Source: Stercorarius parasiticus
Lineage: Eukaryota; Chordata; Aves; Charadriiformes; Stercorariidae
Direction of reading: 5' to 3'
NCBI GenBank assembly: GCA_013396915.1
Contig: VWZL01002834.1
Coordinates: 2,425,660-2,489,659, forward strand
Length of the DNA: 64,000 bases
How positions within the stretch are numbered: the stretch's first letter is position 1; every line of letters starts with the position of its first letter. Made by a program: the position numbers and the translations under genes. Below, one piece after another: positions 1 through 13,358 of the stretch. The notes beneath the pieces are model-generated. The model was not told the origin of the DNA and did no database searches. It saw nothing but the letters and a program-made list of their open reading frames with translations.

Positions 1-677
1 GGAGATCAGTTGGTTTCAAATTAGGCACAAACTGCTTGTTTCCTTTGCTATTTTTATTATGTTTTGAGCCTATTATGGTCCTCCCACCCTGCCCTTTCTT
101 TATCTTTACTGGCAAATGAGAAAAATCTGACTTCATTGGGAAGTCAAATCCTAAAATCCTAGCCACTCCTGAACTCAGTGGGGGACGGTGGTGGTTGCCC
201 CTTCTCAATTGCCTTCCCTTGCTGGCTGGCAACCAAAAAGTCTGCACAAGGCCAGATGCGCAAATGGAGTCCCTGTTAGCTGAAAGAAAAACGTGAACCT
301 TGCTCTCCGCAATTTCATAGTTAGGCCTACTAGGGATGGAGGAATTAATTTATTTTCCACAAGAGGGAAAAATAGGTAGGCTTCGGTCTCATGTCTAGAA
401 GGTATGAATGAACCACCAAGGTCCGGCATGAGAGAAATGGCATTATCCTGGTGTAACAAAGAGGGACAGCGATGGGAATGGGGATGGGACCATACAGTGA
501 AGAGGGGTGAAAGATGAGCACCTGGCATGAGGAACTGAGGAAGAGGATGGCTGAAGCCATGGGGTGTGGGGGAAGCCAGACTTCTGGGCTGTTTGGATTA
601 CACGCAGAAAGCAAATAAATCCAGCACCATGAAGCCAGGTGCGAGCGTCACTCTTCCACCGGGCAATACCTGGGCTA

Positions 678-698
678 CTGTAGCTGTAAAGGCTACAG
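678..698. other. Small hairpin
   Basis: CTGTAGC and GCTACAG form a perfect 7-base stem around a 7-base loop. It is too short for a microRNA precursor and has no clear role. Confidence 0.5.
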
Positions 699-1079
699 CT
701 CCCTATGGAAAGGCTGTCCTGCACCTCCAAAAGCACAGAGGAGTTGTTATTTGATTCCCAAAGACACCAACTCTCTAACAGAAGTTCCTTTGGAGGCGCA
801 GAAAAAGACACAAGGCCCGACAGTGCTGAATGTAGGTTTCCCACAGCCCAAGTCAATGGGCTCCCTGTGCCAAAGCGGCAGCAGGCTGGGATCTGACAGT
901 CCCAACAATGCATATGACAACGCAAGCCTTTCCCACAGCTCAGTGACAGGTACATCGCTTCCTTTAAAACAGCATCAAGTCTCCACTAAAACATTACTCT
1001 GCTTCTGGAATCATACGCAATCCATAATGTGGAACTTAGTTTAAATTCGAAGACCAATTAAAAAAAAAAATCAATGAAA

Positions 1080-1400
1080 TGCTTTTATGAAACAGGAGAT
1101 TGATCTGCAGCTTAAAACTTCCAGTAATGTAATATTTTAGAACTTTAATAAATAATGCTTTTATCTTGATTGCAAAATAATACCCTGCCATGAAAACACA
1201 GAGCAGAGGTAGGAAGCTGTTCAACAAGAATTAAAATGTCACACTTTGCACAGAATGGAGCATTACAATTATTGGTGAAACACATTTTTCAAACTTGTTA
1301 ACACAAAATTAACAATTACATACATCACTTAATTCTATAAGTGCATATCTCTCGAAGTACCCATTAGCTAACCATGCCTAGTTCAGTTTTAATATACATG
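1080..1400. promoter_or_regulatory. Enhancer-like block in intron 4
   Basis: Complex AT-rich sequence with ATTACAATTATTGG and AATTAACAATTACA words and no repeat character. This is an inference from composition. Confidence 0.22.
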
Positions 1401-2007
1401 CAGGCTTTACAGCACAGAGGGGATGTAACTACGCGAGCGCTGGCACAGTAAACCCTGGAATGGCAAGTGCTATTAAATTGAGATGCAATCACGTTGAAAG
1501 GGAAACATTAACAAACAGCAGACAATTGAGAAGAAAATACAGGGCGCTTGTGTTCTAATACATGTGCTTCAAAACCTTATATAACTATTCATTGTCTAGT
1601 TCATCTGGCCAGGGGCCCAGTTTGCTCTATGCTATGCTATACTAATTTTATAATAATAAACTGTTACACAAGCTTTATGCAGTCATGCATATGAAGAGGT
1701 TGTGGAAGACATTACATTTTATTATCTTTCTAGCAAAGATACCATCTTGAAATTAAACATAGCCTGGTAGAAGTATACGTGAGTTTAAAAACGAATAAAA
1801 GAAAACAAATGCAAGTATATCATTAAAACAAGAAAAAAAAAAAGAAAAAAATGCTTTCATAAAGGCTCTTTTCCTCCTCTGAATATCACCTTCACATTAT
1901 GCATGACAGATGAATACCACTAATCCCATAATACAATGCAAGAATCTGCATGTTCCTGGACTATGTTCGTTTGAAGACAATCAGTGATTTTTTGGAAACG
2001 CATGCGC

Positions 2008-2022
2008 TTTTTTTTTTTTTTT
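2008..2022. repeat. Poly(T) tract of 15
   Basis: The run directly follows a CGCATGCGC palindrome. Confidence 0.85.
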
Positions 2023-3404
2023 AAAATACACCTTCTTTTCGTAAAAACAAGGCAAAATGGTTTACAAAGCCAAAAGGAATGCGTGAAATAGCTGGGGTTT
2101 ACAAACCCTTTATGTTATTTGTTGCTTTAGCATGAACCAACACGAACCACCGAGATGCTTCAGTTAAGATTTATCTGTACCGCAAAACATTTGTAGGATA
2201 GCAGTTGAAAAACATGGGGATGAGAGAGACAGGGCGCAAAAGCATATACAGTACGAACCAGATGCAATCCAGAAAAGTCATTTCATATTCCACATTTGTC
2301 TATGGAATTGTCTGAGAATTTTCTGCTGAACATTATTTCCAGGTTTATCACAGCGGTTCAAAACTGGCTATATTTAGTCACTGACCAGTGCCAGAAAGCA
2401 CTACCAGACTATAGGATCATGGCATATTTTAAGTTTGATATCTCATCAAGAATGAAGGCCAGAAATAAATGCCTTTTATGATCAGAAAAAGCCTCAGACC
2501 TCCAAGATACAGAAGGGATTTTTTTCAGCTCTAAGTCATGAGATATCAGCTTCAAAAATCACATTATTCTGATTACCATTGTGTGTCTGCTACTTCCCGA
2601 CCACCCCCTACATATTTTGATTTCAACATTTTAACATCTAATCTAAAAAAAACCCACTAAAGCTAGTGAACCAATGTTTTATGTGGGGCCCCTGAGGCAC
2701 TACCACATGCAGATACCACCACCACATACCAAAAGCAAAGAGTCGGCAGTCAAGTGGCACTGAAGTCCACGGGTGTAGGAGCAAAGCCCAGAAAGTTTTA
2801 ATGCCAGATTCCAATCTAAATCACATCACTGTCAATCCCAAGTAATTGACTCCTGTGGATTTACATGAGTGGAAAGGAGATCATAATCTTGCTCTTAACC
2901 TTTACCTTTGAAGTAGAGATGGTCATAAATCCAATTTTTCTATCCAAGAGGAAAATGCCAGAATTTCATCATTTTCTTCAAATCGGGGCAGGCAGTCAAA
3001 AATGTTCTGAGCACCATTTTAAGGGGAACTATCAGGCTCTTTAACTGTAATGTGTCTAATGAAAAGAAACCAGCTGAAAATACTTCTATATATCAAAACT
3101 CTTTTGTCCAAATGGGTCTGACATGCAAGTGCATCCCACTGAACCGTGGGTCCCAGGGCCCTGTGCTCCCACGGTCCACTGTGTCGAGCACCAAACGCTG
3201 AGCGCCCTGAGCCGCTGTGATGGTACAGCCACTGGGGAGACTGGGGAGGAGCACCAGACCTCATCCAGAGAAAGGGACAGGCACAGGACATGGCCACGCT
3301 AGCATCGCTGCGGCAGAGTTGTCCACAAGAGTATGCCAACCCAGCAAGATAAAGTTCAGTCCTTCCAACCCTAGACCAAGCATTTCATTTCAACCTTTCT
3401 AATT

Positions 3405-3427
3405 AAAAAAAAAAAAAAAAAAAAAAA
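3405..3427 (+). repeat. Poly(A) tract of 23
   Basis: A pure A run follows TTTCTAATT and is followed by GGAATAAAGACC. It could be the tail of an old retroposed sequence, but no body or target duplication is recognisable upstream. Confidence 0.9.
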
Positions 3428-4081
3428 GGAATAAAGACCAAAATCCAAACAGACATAACGTGGCTGTGGGGTGTTACTGTGGAAAAAATTTCCATTTCAC
3501 TCAAATGGCATCTTCCAGTGCTAAAAAAAGGCATCAAGGACTTGACTCAGAGGAGTGAGAAAACCTCCTGTGAGGTAAAAGTTATGCCAGAATCAAAATG
3601 TGAAAGGAGGAGAAGTGGGAACCAGGTGGCAACGCAAGAGAAGGGCTGGAGCCAAGCCCCATGCAAGGGGTTTGCCTGGCACTTAGACCCATGCCCAAAA
3701 ACCTACACCAAAGGAACTTTACCAGTTCTCTAGCTGCAGGTGGAATGCAACACGAGGTGGAAAACTTTCCTCAGCCACTAAGAAGCGTTTGTTGACTTTC
3801 TGTAATTTAACTATTGTTATGCTGGTTTGGTCTAGGCTTCTGAAACTAAGAAAGCCCAACCAACGGCAACTTCCTGCCACTCATCTCATCTCTGCATCTG
3901 ATGGAGGTGCAAGTTGGACCTCATATTTGCTGCTTCGGGATTGTCTGATTTTCATGGATGTTCATGCTTAGACCCAAACAGTCAGCGCAGCCCTGATGCC
4001 TTCTCCAGCTCACCTGAAATGGGGGCTGATGTTTCTGCTCATTCATCTCAGCTTCCTTTGCTCTCCCGAATATTTCTGATG

Positions 4082-4094
4082 GTTGCTAGGCAAC
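4082..4094. promoter_or_regulatory. RFX X-box-like palindrome
   Basis: GTTGCTAGGCAAC is a near-perfect inverted repeat with a one-base spacer and a strong fit to the RFX consensus. It lies in intron 4 in otherwise unremarkable DNA. Confidence 0.5.
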
Positions 4095-7000
4095 TATTGT
4101 TGAATACATGCATGAGGCATTAATTGTCTGAGCACTTTAAAAGGGGAAAATTCTTCAAAACTGAGGACATCGTCATACCAAAAATAGGATATTTCATTTA
4201 TGAAGGGCAACACTGGTGGCTGGGAATGTTGGTGGCTACATGTCAGGGGCTGGATGAGTCACCCACATTACTCACATGCAGCACAGCACAAAAGAAGCGT
4301 CTTAGGAGACCTGCCTTTATTAAAAAAAATTATTTTAAATAAAGCACTTCAGATCTATTTTTATCTTCTGACTGCTGTCATTGGGATATCACGGACCACA
4401 TTCTCATGAAATTAACGGTGTTGGGTCCAGCTGCTGTTCCACAGTGTTAGAACTTACCGAGTGTATCAATTCACCTCCTTCTAAACCCAAAATGGCACCG
4501 GCAAGTACTCCTCTTGACTACACTTCAAAGAGATACTGTAGTCTCACTGCTGATCCTAAGTGCTCTGTGCTCCTTACCCGTAAATGTGGATTTCATTTTA
4601 TAGGGTCTTTTTTTCCAAAATACATTCCAATGCCATGATCAAGCTCTGAAGACAGTAAACACAGACTTCCATAAATTGACTTAAACTTCTAAACTAAACA
4701 ACTGCAAGGATTTGCAACTAGGTAATTTTTGTTTTTTTTTTTTTCTTTTTTGTTTTATTAACAAACCCGTCTCTACCATAACTAAACATTCACAATGTAC
4801 ATGTATTCATCTTAATTACAGGCTGCCTTTCAAAACAACCAACACCAAAAAACCCCTGAAGAACCATCATTTTTTTGGCAAATCAGCCAAATGATTATGG
4901 TTCGTTGCAAAATCGGGATGCTATAGAAGAACGAGGGCAACCATACTGCTGATTTTAAACATGGTATTCTGAGCTAAGAGCTGCTAAAGACCCTGAGAAT
5001 CATCTTTTCCGCTTCTCAAACTTGTGCTCTACCTCTGTGAAAGTATGTAATGGGACATGGGCTCATCTCAGCAAAGTGCGGCTGAGGTTTGTAAGACTTT
5101 AAGGTGAAGATGAAGTGACTGACTTAATCAACGAAGTGAGAAGCAGAATCATCAACACCTACTTAAAGTAAACATGCCACCCCACAGCAAAGAGCTGTTT
5201 TCACTGGGAGTTTAACTTCTACTACAGTTGCAAATCCAGAGTGAAACACAGGAGGGTGATGACAGAGCTGGGAGGTTGCACAGTACCTCTCTGTTGAAGC
5301 AGCAGCAGCGTCTGCGAATGTCACCCATGTTAGCAGGATGATCACCATTAGCCTTTTCACATATTCCCTTACCCTTTCTGTGGGCTGAAACTGCCGATTT
5401 CAAATAAATTCCTCCTCTTCTATTACTCACTTGTTGCTAACACCTGCTTTTTAATTAACATGCTCTTTAAGGCTGTTACACAAAAAGGTAAGGTGACTGG
5501 AGACGCCTGTGAAGGACCCATCAGGGAAGACTCATGAAGTCAGTAGAGTAAGTCTGCAGATGATCTCGCAGTGTGTTGCTGCACATTTAAATGAGATGCT
5601 ATTGGGTTACATTTTCCATACTTTAGCTGAGGAGACAGCCCTTTGTAGAAGTTACTTAAGTGGCCTAAAATGGACCAGATCCAATTCTCCCTGAGCAGAT
5701 ATCCCCAACAGAGAATGGGCAAGGGACTGATGAGCCCCCAGAGCAGAAGAGCACCCTGCCCAGCTGGGGCTTCGAAGCAGGCAACTGCTCCTGGTGGATG
5801 GAGGCTGGTAAGGAGAACAAAGAGGACGTGGAGTACCAACAGCCACCAAGGTAGACCAGTGAAGACAATGACATTTAGCTCCTAACGCACCAGCTTCCTG
5901 CATAACCTTGCTCCTCAGCCTCTGGTCCATAGAGCAGATGTAAAGCTCTGCCTTGTCTACTTAAGGAAGTGTTAGGAAGGTTTGCTTTATTGTATAATGG
6001 ACACAAAATCCAGCACGATCTAGTCTTTACCGGCCCAAATGCTATAAATGACATATATTAAGACAGTAACAGTTTTTAAGGCCAGAAGAAATTGTCTACT
6101 TTCTGCAAATACTGTCTATACAATGTCAGAGTGACCACTGGATGAAGCCAGTACCTCTTGCATGAGTAAGGATCATGTCTTTTGGAAAGCAGTCTTGATT
6201 TAAAAGATTCAAGTAACAAAGAATATATGTTATTCCTAGCTAAGCTGTTCCCATGGTTAATTACCCCTCGCTGCTAGATAATTGTGCCTTAGTTTCAGCA
6301 TTAAATTATCTGCTTCCACTTTGAAGCACGAGGTCCTGCTATGTGTCTGCCAAATTACAGAGGCCTCAACTGCCACAGGTCTTCTCCTCAGGGAGGTACT
6401 AAGAGACTGTGATCGGGTCCCTTCTTAGTTTTCTCCTCCATGCACTAAATGGATCGACGTTCTTTAGTCTTTCACTCGAAGGCAAGAGTTTTTCATGCCG
6501 TGACTTGTTCCTTGGGTCCTTCCTTAACCTTGTCCAGTATTTCAATACAACGTGCAAAGCATGGGCAGCAGAATCGGGCACAAAGGTGAAAGTGGGGAAA
6601 AAAAATCTCTCTAATAAAAGTCTTTCTGCTCTTCCATGTTCCTCTGCAGCCCGTAGTTCAGAATAATACATTTGAGTATTAGTAGTGCAGTTATCCCATG
6701 AAATTGTATCACCCTTTTTGCTGAAAGCCATTATCATTTGACTGACTTACCAAAAATGTTAGCGCTTAGGGGGGTTGATAATGATTTCCTCTAGAGTTAT
6801 ATGCAGCAGTAGTTAACATCTTCCTATTTCTTCTCACTATTCCCCTGCTTATTCATCTAAGAACCAGGTTTGCTCTCCTACTCTAGTCAATTGGTTATCT
6901 ATCATTACCCTCAAGTAATTTATGGCATTAAGACCAACACAGCAGTCCCAAGGCACAAGGAAATGCTTGTCTGATCACTAAAAGACCAAGATAGAGCTAT

Positions 7001-8516
7001 ACATAACACCAAGGCCCAAACTTCAGCTGAAATGCAAACTTTCACTGCTTCACTGGCCTTTGGCCCATAGTGGACAATAAATCAATTAAAAAACATTACA
7101 AAGTCCTAATTGCTAATTATAAACTTACCAAAAAAAGCAACACTTTTTTTTTTATTTGCCTCCTTCTTCAGTACTTGTGCATAAAAGATAAAAAGTTCTA
7201 CGAAGAAACTGCTAGCACCTGCTGGCTATGACTGAGAGGATGGATGCTTACACTGTAACACGCTGGTACCGTCTCCAGTGGACACAAGCAAAAAGGGATT
7301 GCTGAGGTCCATTTAGCTGTTTGCGTAAATAATAACCTAATTCACATATTGTCTGTGATCTGTCTGATCAGGTTTACGAAGACGCTGACAAGCAATAAGA
7401 ACTTACTCCAACAGCAACTGGTGTCAACAGAGGGGAAAACCCTCCTCTGGATCACCCTTAATGCCCTCGCTTGATTTCAGACACAGAAAACTATAGCAAG
7501 AATTTTAATGCGCTATTTTGCCTCTTTTGCAATTTGATTTAAAAAAAAAAATTCACAAAAACCCAGTCACATGGAATTTAAATTCTGCAGAAGTCTCACC
7601 CACCAGTAATTACTACTGCAGTGTTTAAAATTTTGAAAGAAAACAAACCCGAACCCGAACAAAACACTATTTTTCAATTAATTCTCTTCCTCTGATTTCT
7701 CTCCACATTGCATCATCTCCCAATTACTGTGATTTTGCTGAGTGTGCCAGTTTCTTAAAGACACAGCTATAAAATGTATGGACTAATTGTTGAGCAGAAC
7801 TGAAGAGCTATTAAAACTGCAATAGTACAGCACTTCCAATGGTAGTCTTATTATTTCTACATGATTGGTTTTGTACAGTCCAACTCATGCAGTGAAACTC
7901 TTAGATAAATTAACTCCTTCGTTTTGACATAAACATCAAAGGGAGAATTAAAGGAGAATGAACATTTTTTTTCCACTGCTATTTTAGACGTACTGTTCGT
8001 AACACCCATGCATGTTCCTGGAAAGTTACAAATTATTTAAATTGAGAAAGCCATTTGCTGTTTTATCAAGTCTGTAATACATAAAATTTGGCTCCAGAAT
8101 TATCTCATTTTCCCATTTCATGTTTCCCTGTTTACAGAACTTTATAACTATAATATACAATTCAGTTATTTCTAAACAGCTCTATAAGAGTAAGTCTGAA
8201 ATGTACACATTTTAAAGATTACTTAGTGAACACCAAACCCCGTCCCAGCTGTTTTAAATTTTGAATTTCCCAATAAATGAATAACATACTAAAAAAGCAA
8301 ACAAGATCTGACATTATTTAGTCTAAGTTTCTAAAATGGCATAACATCTGTAGCTAAAAACAATTTTGAATAACTATATTTAACCAGAGCAGTATTCTAT
8401 TATTCATAGCTCATTTTCCTTACAGACTAGGGGACTTAATGTGGTGTTCAAACATTTCAAACATTTCTTTTAATTGTTTGGTCCTTCCAACAGCCAAGCT
8501 GCAGCAAAAAAGGCGG

Positions 8517-8544
8517 GGTGGGTGTGTGTGGGTGTGTGTGTGTG
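8517..8544. repeat. (GT)n-rich simple repeat
   Basis: GGTG and GTGTGTG units run for 28 bases, following a GGCGGGG word. Confidence 0.85.
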
Positions 8545-9299
8545 AAATCTTCACTCATATCTTTTATATATATTCATGTGACCAACCCATGATCTCAGTT
8601 AAGTGCCACAACTGTTCATTAACACACATCACAGCCCCCCAGTCAGCACTGCCAGCTTTGAAACCACGCCAGAAGCAGGGGCTCAACAAATGGCACTTTG
8701 ACCTTTTCACTACTAACTTCAGTCTTTATTAAAATCCCAAAGACGTCAGCTCTGTCTCCCTCTTTTACCACCTTTTCTCTGCTCCCCAAATACCTAATAC
8801 TCATTCATTAAACGGAAAAGTTTCCTACATTCTTATGTAATGATAGATTCCCCTTTCACTTGCAGTTGGCTTGTGAAATGCCTTTGATTAAAAAAAGAGA
8901 ACGAAATGCCCCCTCCCCCCCGCCAAACAACTCTAAATTCAGATTGCTCACTCATTTCCAGGGAAATCAAGCATGTTCCCTAATATTAAAAAAAAAATAA
9001 AAAATCTTGCAGCATCCAGGCAACTTTAGCTCCATTTTATGTTCCTCTTATTAAATTCCAACTCAGCAACACACAAAATGCTCACCGTGCTCTTTGCTTG
9101 CTTTTTAAATTTCACATTTGCATCTTCATATCTTCAGCCCAAGCGTTTGTGGGGGCATAGAGGCTGATTTTTTTTTTTTGCCCAGCAGGGTTTCCGTTCT
9201 CTACAATAGAGTCACCAAAACCAGTAGTCCCCATGGAGTAAAATGTAACTAGAGACAAATAGAGGCTTTGATCATTTTTATGGTGCTCAAATATAGATG

Positions 9300-10060
9300 G
9301 AAGGGGAGAGAAATCATGCCTTTTTTTTTTTTGCCTAGCAGTAATTAACTAATTACACATTAAGAAAAAAAATAAGAAAAAGTTCACATGAGTCATTTAT
9401 GTGTTTTCATTCTTTGTAAACTTTCTGGCACACCCTATATGCTTCATTTCTTGCTTTAAATAAGTAAGTACTGGAAAATATGCATAGTATTTGGAACCAA
9501 GGGGAATGACATATTAATTCAAAGTTTGCTTTGTGTAAGTTTGCGCTTTCCAGACTTGAAGGAAAACTTCAAGGAAACCTAAAACTCGCCTGCAACCTTT
9601 AATTTATGCCCCACTTCACCCACGGATTATCTAGAAGGTATAAACTATTCATTTAAGCGGCACAGTGAAGTATCATCATTAGGTGGCTTAGTTGCCTGGG
9701 ATACTCCTATCAGCCTGACCAGTAGGGAACCTGGGAAGCATGAGCTCTGAAGGGGGGAAAAGTAAACAAAGTAATGAGTAACAGTTATAGCTCCTTAAAA
9801 TGTGTACATTAACCTCGGTATTGGGAAACTATTTGCTTTTTAGAGGCAGCACCCTCTGATTGAAATAATGACAAATATTTTGGAAATTCCATGCCAAGCC
9901 AAAATGAAATTACTCAAGAGCACTCCGGGAGAACAAAGCTTTTTAGTATAGCTTCAAATGAACTCAGGTAAGTTTACAAATGGCCTATACCTAAAAGACC
10001 ATTAACTAAAATTACATTTGTTTTTATTGAAAGACAGCCTCAAGTGCTGACATGTAATAT
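9300..10060. promoter_or_regulatory. Enhancer-like block in intron 4
   Basis: Complex AT-rich DNA with GTAATTAACTAATTAC, TGAGTCAT (AP-1 type) and ATATTAATTC words. There is little repeat content apart from a short T-run. This is an inference from composition. Confidence 0.28.
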
Positions 10061-11159
10061 ATGACATGTGATACATAATAATACTCTTAAACCAGTTCTG
10101 ACATAATATCTCCCAAGGCATAATAACCACAAATGACTGCTTTAGTTAAGAACTAGCCAGAAGCAAAATAGATCCATGTAAAAGTAGCTTTAACCATAAA
10201 TACCTCAACAATATTTTATGTCACTTTGTAAAAAAGTTAAAGGAGTCCCATAATAATTAACAACAAAAACTTCATGTTCTTTACTATTGTATGGTGGTTG
10301 TGAAAGGTTATTTCATAGTCCCGCAGCTGCCAATGCTGTAAATTATGCAGGCACCAAGAAGCATTAAGGAGAAATAATAGCAATTTAAACTAAGGCTGAC
10401 GTAATTCATGATAAACAGTCATTGGAAAATATTACAATGTTGTCTTTTTTGAGAGGGTTTAATCAGAAGAATGTGACCATATTCTGACATAAACCACTTC
10501 TCTTTTCCATTGTACGGGTGCAGGAGTGAGGGCCCCTTCCCTGGCCACAAAGGTCCCCCTGCTCCTGGCCACTGCTGAGCCCCAGCACCTTGGGGACACT
10601 ATTCGGGAGGCTGGGGACACTGGTGGACCAAGAGGTCTCCCACCACAAAGCTCGAGAATCTGGCCAAGCTCAGTGGTGCAAGAGAGGCACCAAAACCAGG
10701 GGAACACTCAAACAAGGATGCTCTAGTGAAGGCATATTGTGAAAAAGAAAACCAAACAAAAAGAAAGATGGCTCCAGAATTGAGAACATTTATGATGGAC
10801 ATGGCTCACACTCATGATGAATGCAGCTTGCCTTACTGTTCGCTATGAAGACAAAAAATGATTTTGATATCTGAATCATAAAACTAGCCATCGAGTGGAA
10901 ATGTTATATAGGAGGAATTAGTCATTTATATCTACAATCACTTAGTGAACGGACACCAATAAAACAGACGCATGTGTAATAGATGACAAAACCCATGTGA
11001 TAAGTTACATTTATCGGGCACAGAAGAACAGCTCACTCAATAACCCTTTGTTTGCTGGAGCTACAAGTTAATTCTCTGCCGAACTCTGGCTGATACAAGA
11101 CGTAAAGTCCACAATACCATCACATAATCACTCTTCAATTAAAAATCAAAAAGGAGAGA

Positions 11160-11480
11160 TACGAGAAGCGCCAGACTGGCAGCGGGCACACCCAGGCTCT
11201 CAGCTCTGCCACGGGCGCTGGCAGGAGGGAGGATGTATCTCACCTCCCGTCCCGTCGCAGCCCCAAAGCCCCAGCTGTCCCAGCAGGGAGGCCGTACCCT
11301 CCCAAAGTAGTAAGGAGCCGTACCAGTTTCCCAAGCGCCCTGGCCACGGGAGCTGTGCTCTTGCAGAGGTGCCAGCCGGCCACCGCGAGCTTCTGGGCAG
11401 CTCCTCCGTGCGGGACAGGCAGCCACCGCCAGCCCCGGCTGAGGAGCGATGCCAAGGGGACGGAGGAAACAGGAAAAAGC
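11160..11480. promoter_or_regulatory. CpG-rich patch in intron 4, candidate alternative promoter
   Basis: About 21 CpG in 310 bases at roughly 63% GC by hand count, an observed/expected ratio near 0.7. It stands alone in AT-rich intron 4, about 7 kb downstream of exon 4 in transcript order. That is the right interval for the start of the short ARID5B isoform, which lacks exons 1-4. No core promoter element or first exon can be defined from sequence alone. It could instead be unrelated GC-rich DNA. Confidence 0.4.
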
Positions 11481-11792
11481 AGCTTTTCAGGCAGCACCTG
11501 CCCCTCCACTCAGCATCTGCTGCCTTCCCAAAGGCAGTGGGAACAGGCAACCCCAATAAAATCAGCGATTCTGTAGATGTTCGCCATAAAGGAGTTTTGC
11601 TTATAAAGCGAAAAATAATCTATCTTAATATTTATCCCAGTTACAGCCATGGTTGCTAGTGCAAATGTACCAAAAAAAAAAAAGTAGACGCTAACAGCAT
11701 TTGTTTCTATTGAAGTTCTTGCAGACAGGAAGGCATTTTATCTTACTTTACCACACATTACTTATGTTCACTTAACAGCTTGCTGTTAGCAT

Positions 11793-11904
11793 TGGGTGAG
11801 ATTCTGCCCTTGGTTAACTGGTGAAAATCTTGAGTAACAGCCACTGAAGTGGATCGAGCTATTTTGGATTTACGCCACTAAGTAGAGACAGAATGTGACC
11901 CCTT
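11793..11904. mobile_element. Decayed palindromic DNA-transposon remnant (MITE)
   Basis: The left end GTGAGATTCTGCCCTTGGTTAACTGGTG and the right end GGATTTACGCCACTAAGTAGAGACAGAATGTGACCCC are roughly inverted copies, with CCACTGAAGTGGAT in the centre. This recalls the palindromic 'agattctgccc...ttacaccagtg...gaagtcaatgg' elements of reptiles and birds. Family assignment is from memory. Confidence 0.45.
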
Positions 11905-13039
11905 ATCAGTGTCTTTTTGCTTTGAGTATACAAATATTTTATGCATTTCAGTGAGTGACAGAATGCAAAACTTGCAAATATTTATTTTTAGATGTATGGG
12001 GGAAAAGCAATTAGAGCTAAAAATGTTAAGAATGAAGAAATCACTTAACAGAAGCAATTATGTTGGGCACATAAACAGCTCTGCCTTCAGACATTTTATT
12101 CAAACGCTGCAGAGCACACTAGAAAATATCAATTGTTTAAAAAAACTGCAAGTATTTTTTCACAACTGAAAAATCAATCATTATAAACAACATCTGGGGA
12201 TCATTAATATCTTACTCTACAGTTGAATTAACAAAATAGAAGAGAAGTCTGACCAGAATCCAGAACATTTCCAGATTCGCTTTTTCAACCTAAGCTTATG
12301 TTTGCAGATGTGGGGTGGGAGAGAAGAGGAAATGTACATTTATCTATATTGTCTATAGCACTATTATGCATTAATCATTACTTCCCCTCCAGCTATGTCC
12401 TGGTTTTGTTTTGAGAGTTAAAATTTGAAATATTTAGCTAAGCCACCCCTGCCCAGGACCTTGGAAAAGATTTGCATATTTTTCAGACTGTTGGAGATGC
12501 CACCATAAAGCTCCATCTAAGGAGGTCCCACTATCCACACTAATAAAAAGCCTCCACACCCTTCCTATTGCATTTCTAAATGTTTAAATCTTCTCATCTT
12601 AGCAGAGGAGCACTAACGCCAATCCCACTCTAACATCAAATGTGTGTTACAACAAAGAAGCCCGAAGCATTTCTCTGGAAACTTCAGGGTTTTCTAAATT
12701 TCACTAATGGAAATTATCCTGCAGGTAGCCAAAAGAGTCAATAGCAATAATGCTGATATTTTACATCAGTGGAAAAACATTAAAAAACCACCCTTTCAGG
12801 CCTAAGTACAATTTTTATACTAGAGGTGGTTTAAAAAGAAAAGCCAACTTTGACTAATACAAATGAAGTCAGCAACAGGAAAACTGTATTTCATTTAGAC
12901 TGGAAACATTCTTTCTTCTTTCTTTTTTTTAAAGTCTCATTCCCTGCCAAGGTTTTGTTTTGTTATGTTTTTCCCCTAAACAACTGATTTTTATCTGTGA
13001 GTTACAAACTTCTGTAAACTGAGACGTATAACGAAAGCA

Positions 13040-13140
13040 AAGGCCAAATTTCAGCTATACCAGGAGTAATGGTACCACTCCGTACCCTGAAGTCATCAGC
13101 TTTCATGCTACAGATTTTTCCTGGCATATGACCTACCCCT
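13040..13140. mobile_element. Possible decayed copy of the same MITE type
   Basis: AGGCCAAATTTCAGCTATACCAGG, then a CCCTGAAGTCATCAG centre, then a weak inverted right end. The similarity is low and the call is tentative. Confidence 0.25.
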
Positions 13141-13357
13141 AAGAAGTCCTGCCACGGCTTCCCTGGTCCATGAGAAGATGGAAGGTGAGTCCTTCTGAAA
13201 TTGTTGGCTCAGAAACCCCGGCGGCTGGGAGGATGGGTAAGTCATCCCTCACTCCTCACCACTCCCTGCCAGCCCTGCAAGTGAAAGAATCTGCTTTCTG
13301 CATTGTTTTACAGGGAGATCCGAGTTGTTGAACGTTTTGTGTTTTGTTTTGTTTTTA

Positions 13358-13358
13358 N
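13358..13358. other. Undetermined base (N)
   Basis: A single N at the end of a T-rich run (GTTTTGTTTTGTTTTTAN). It is probably a low-quality call and not a scaffold gap. Confidence 0.95.

Noticed and set aside
678..698. Hairpin considered as a microRNA
   Set aside because: The stem is only 7 bases, far below a pre-miRNA.
3300..3430. Possible processed retrocopy ending in a 23-base poly(A)
   Set aside because: No recognisable gene sequence upstream and no target-site duplication.
6399..6737. Minus-strand 112-codon frame in intron 4, considered as a first exon of the short isoform
   Set aside because: The sequence does not match known ARID5B, and a plus-strand frame overlaps it. There is no CpG or promoter context.
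12398..12530. TGTCCTGGTTTTG start resembling the 5' end of an avian endogenous retroviral LTR
   Set aside because: The similarity covers only about 15 bases. No matching LTR end, polyadenylation signal or target duplication was found.
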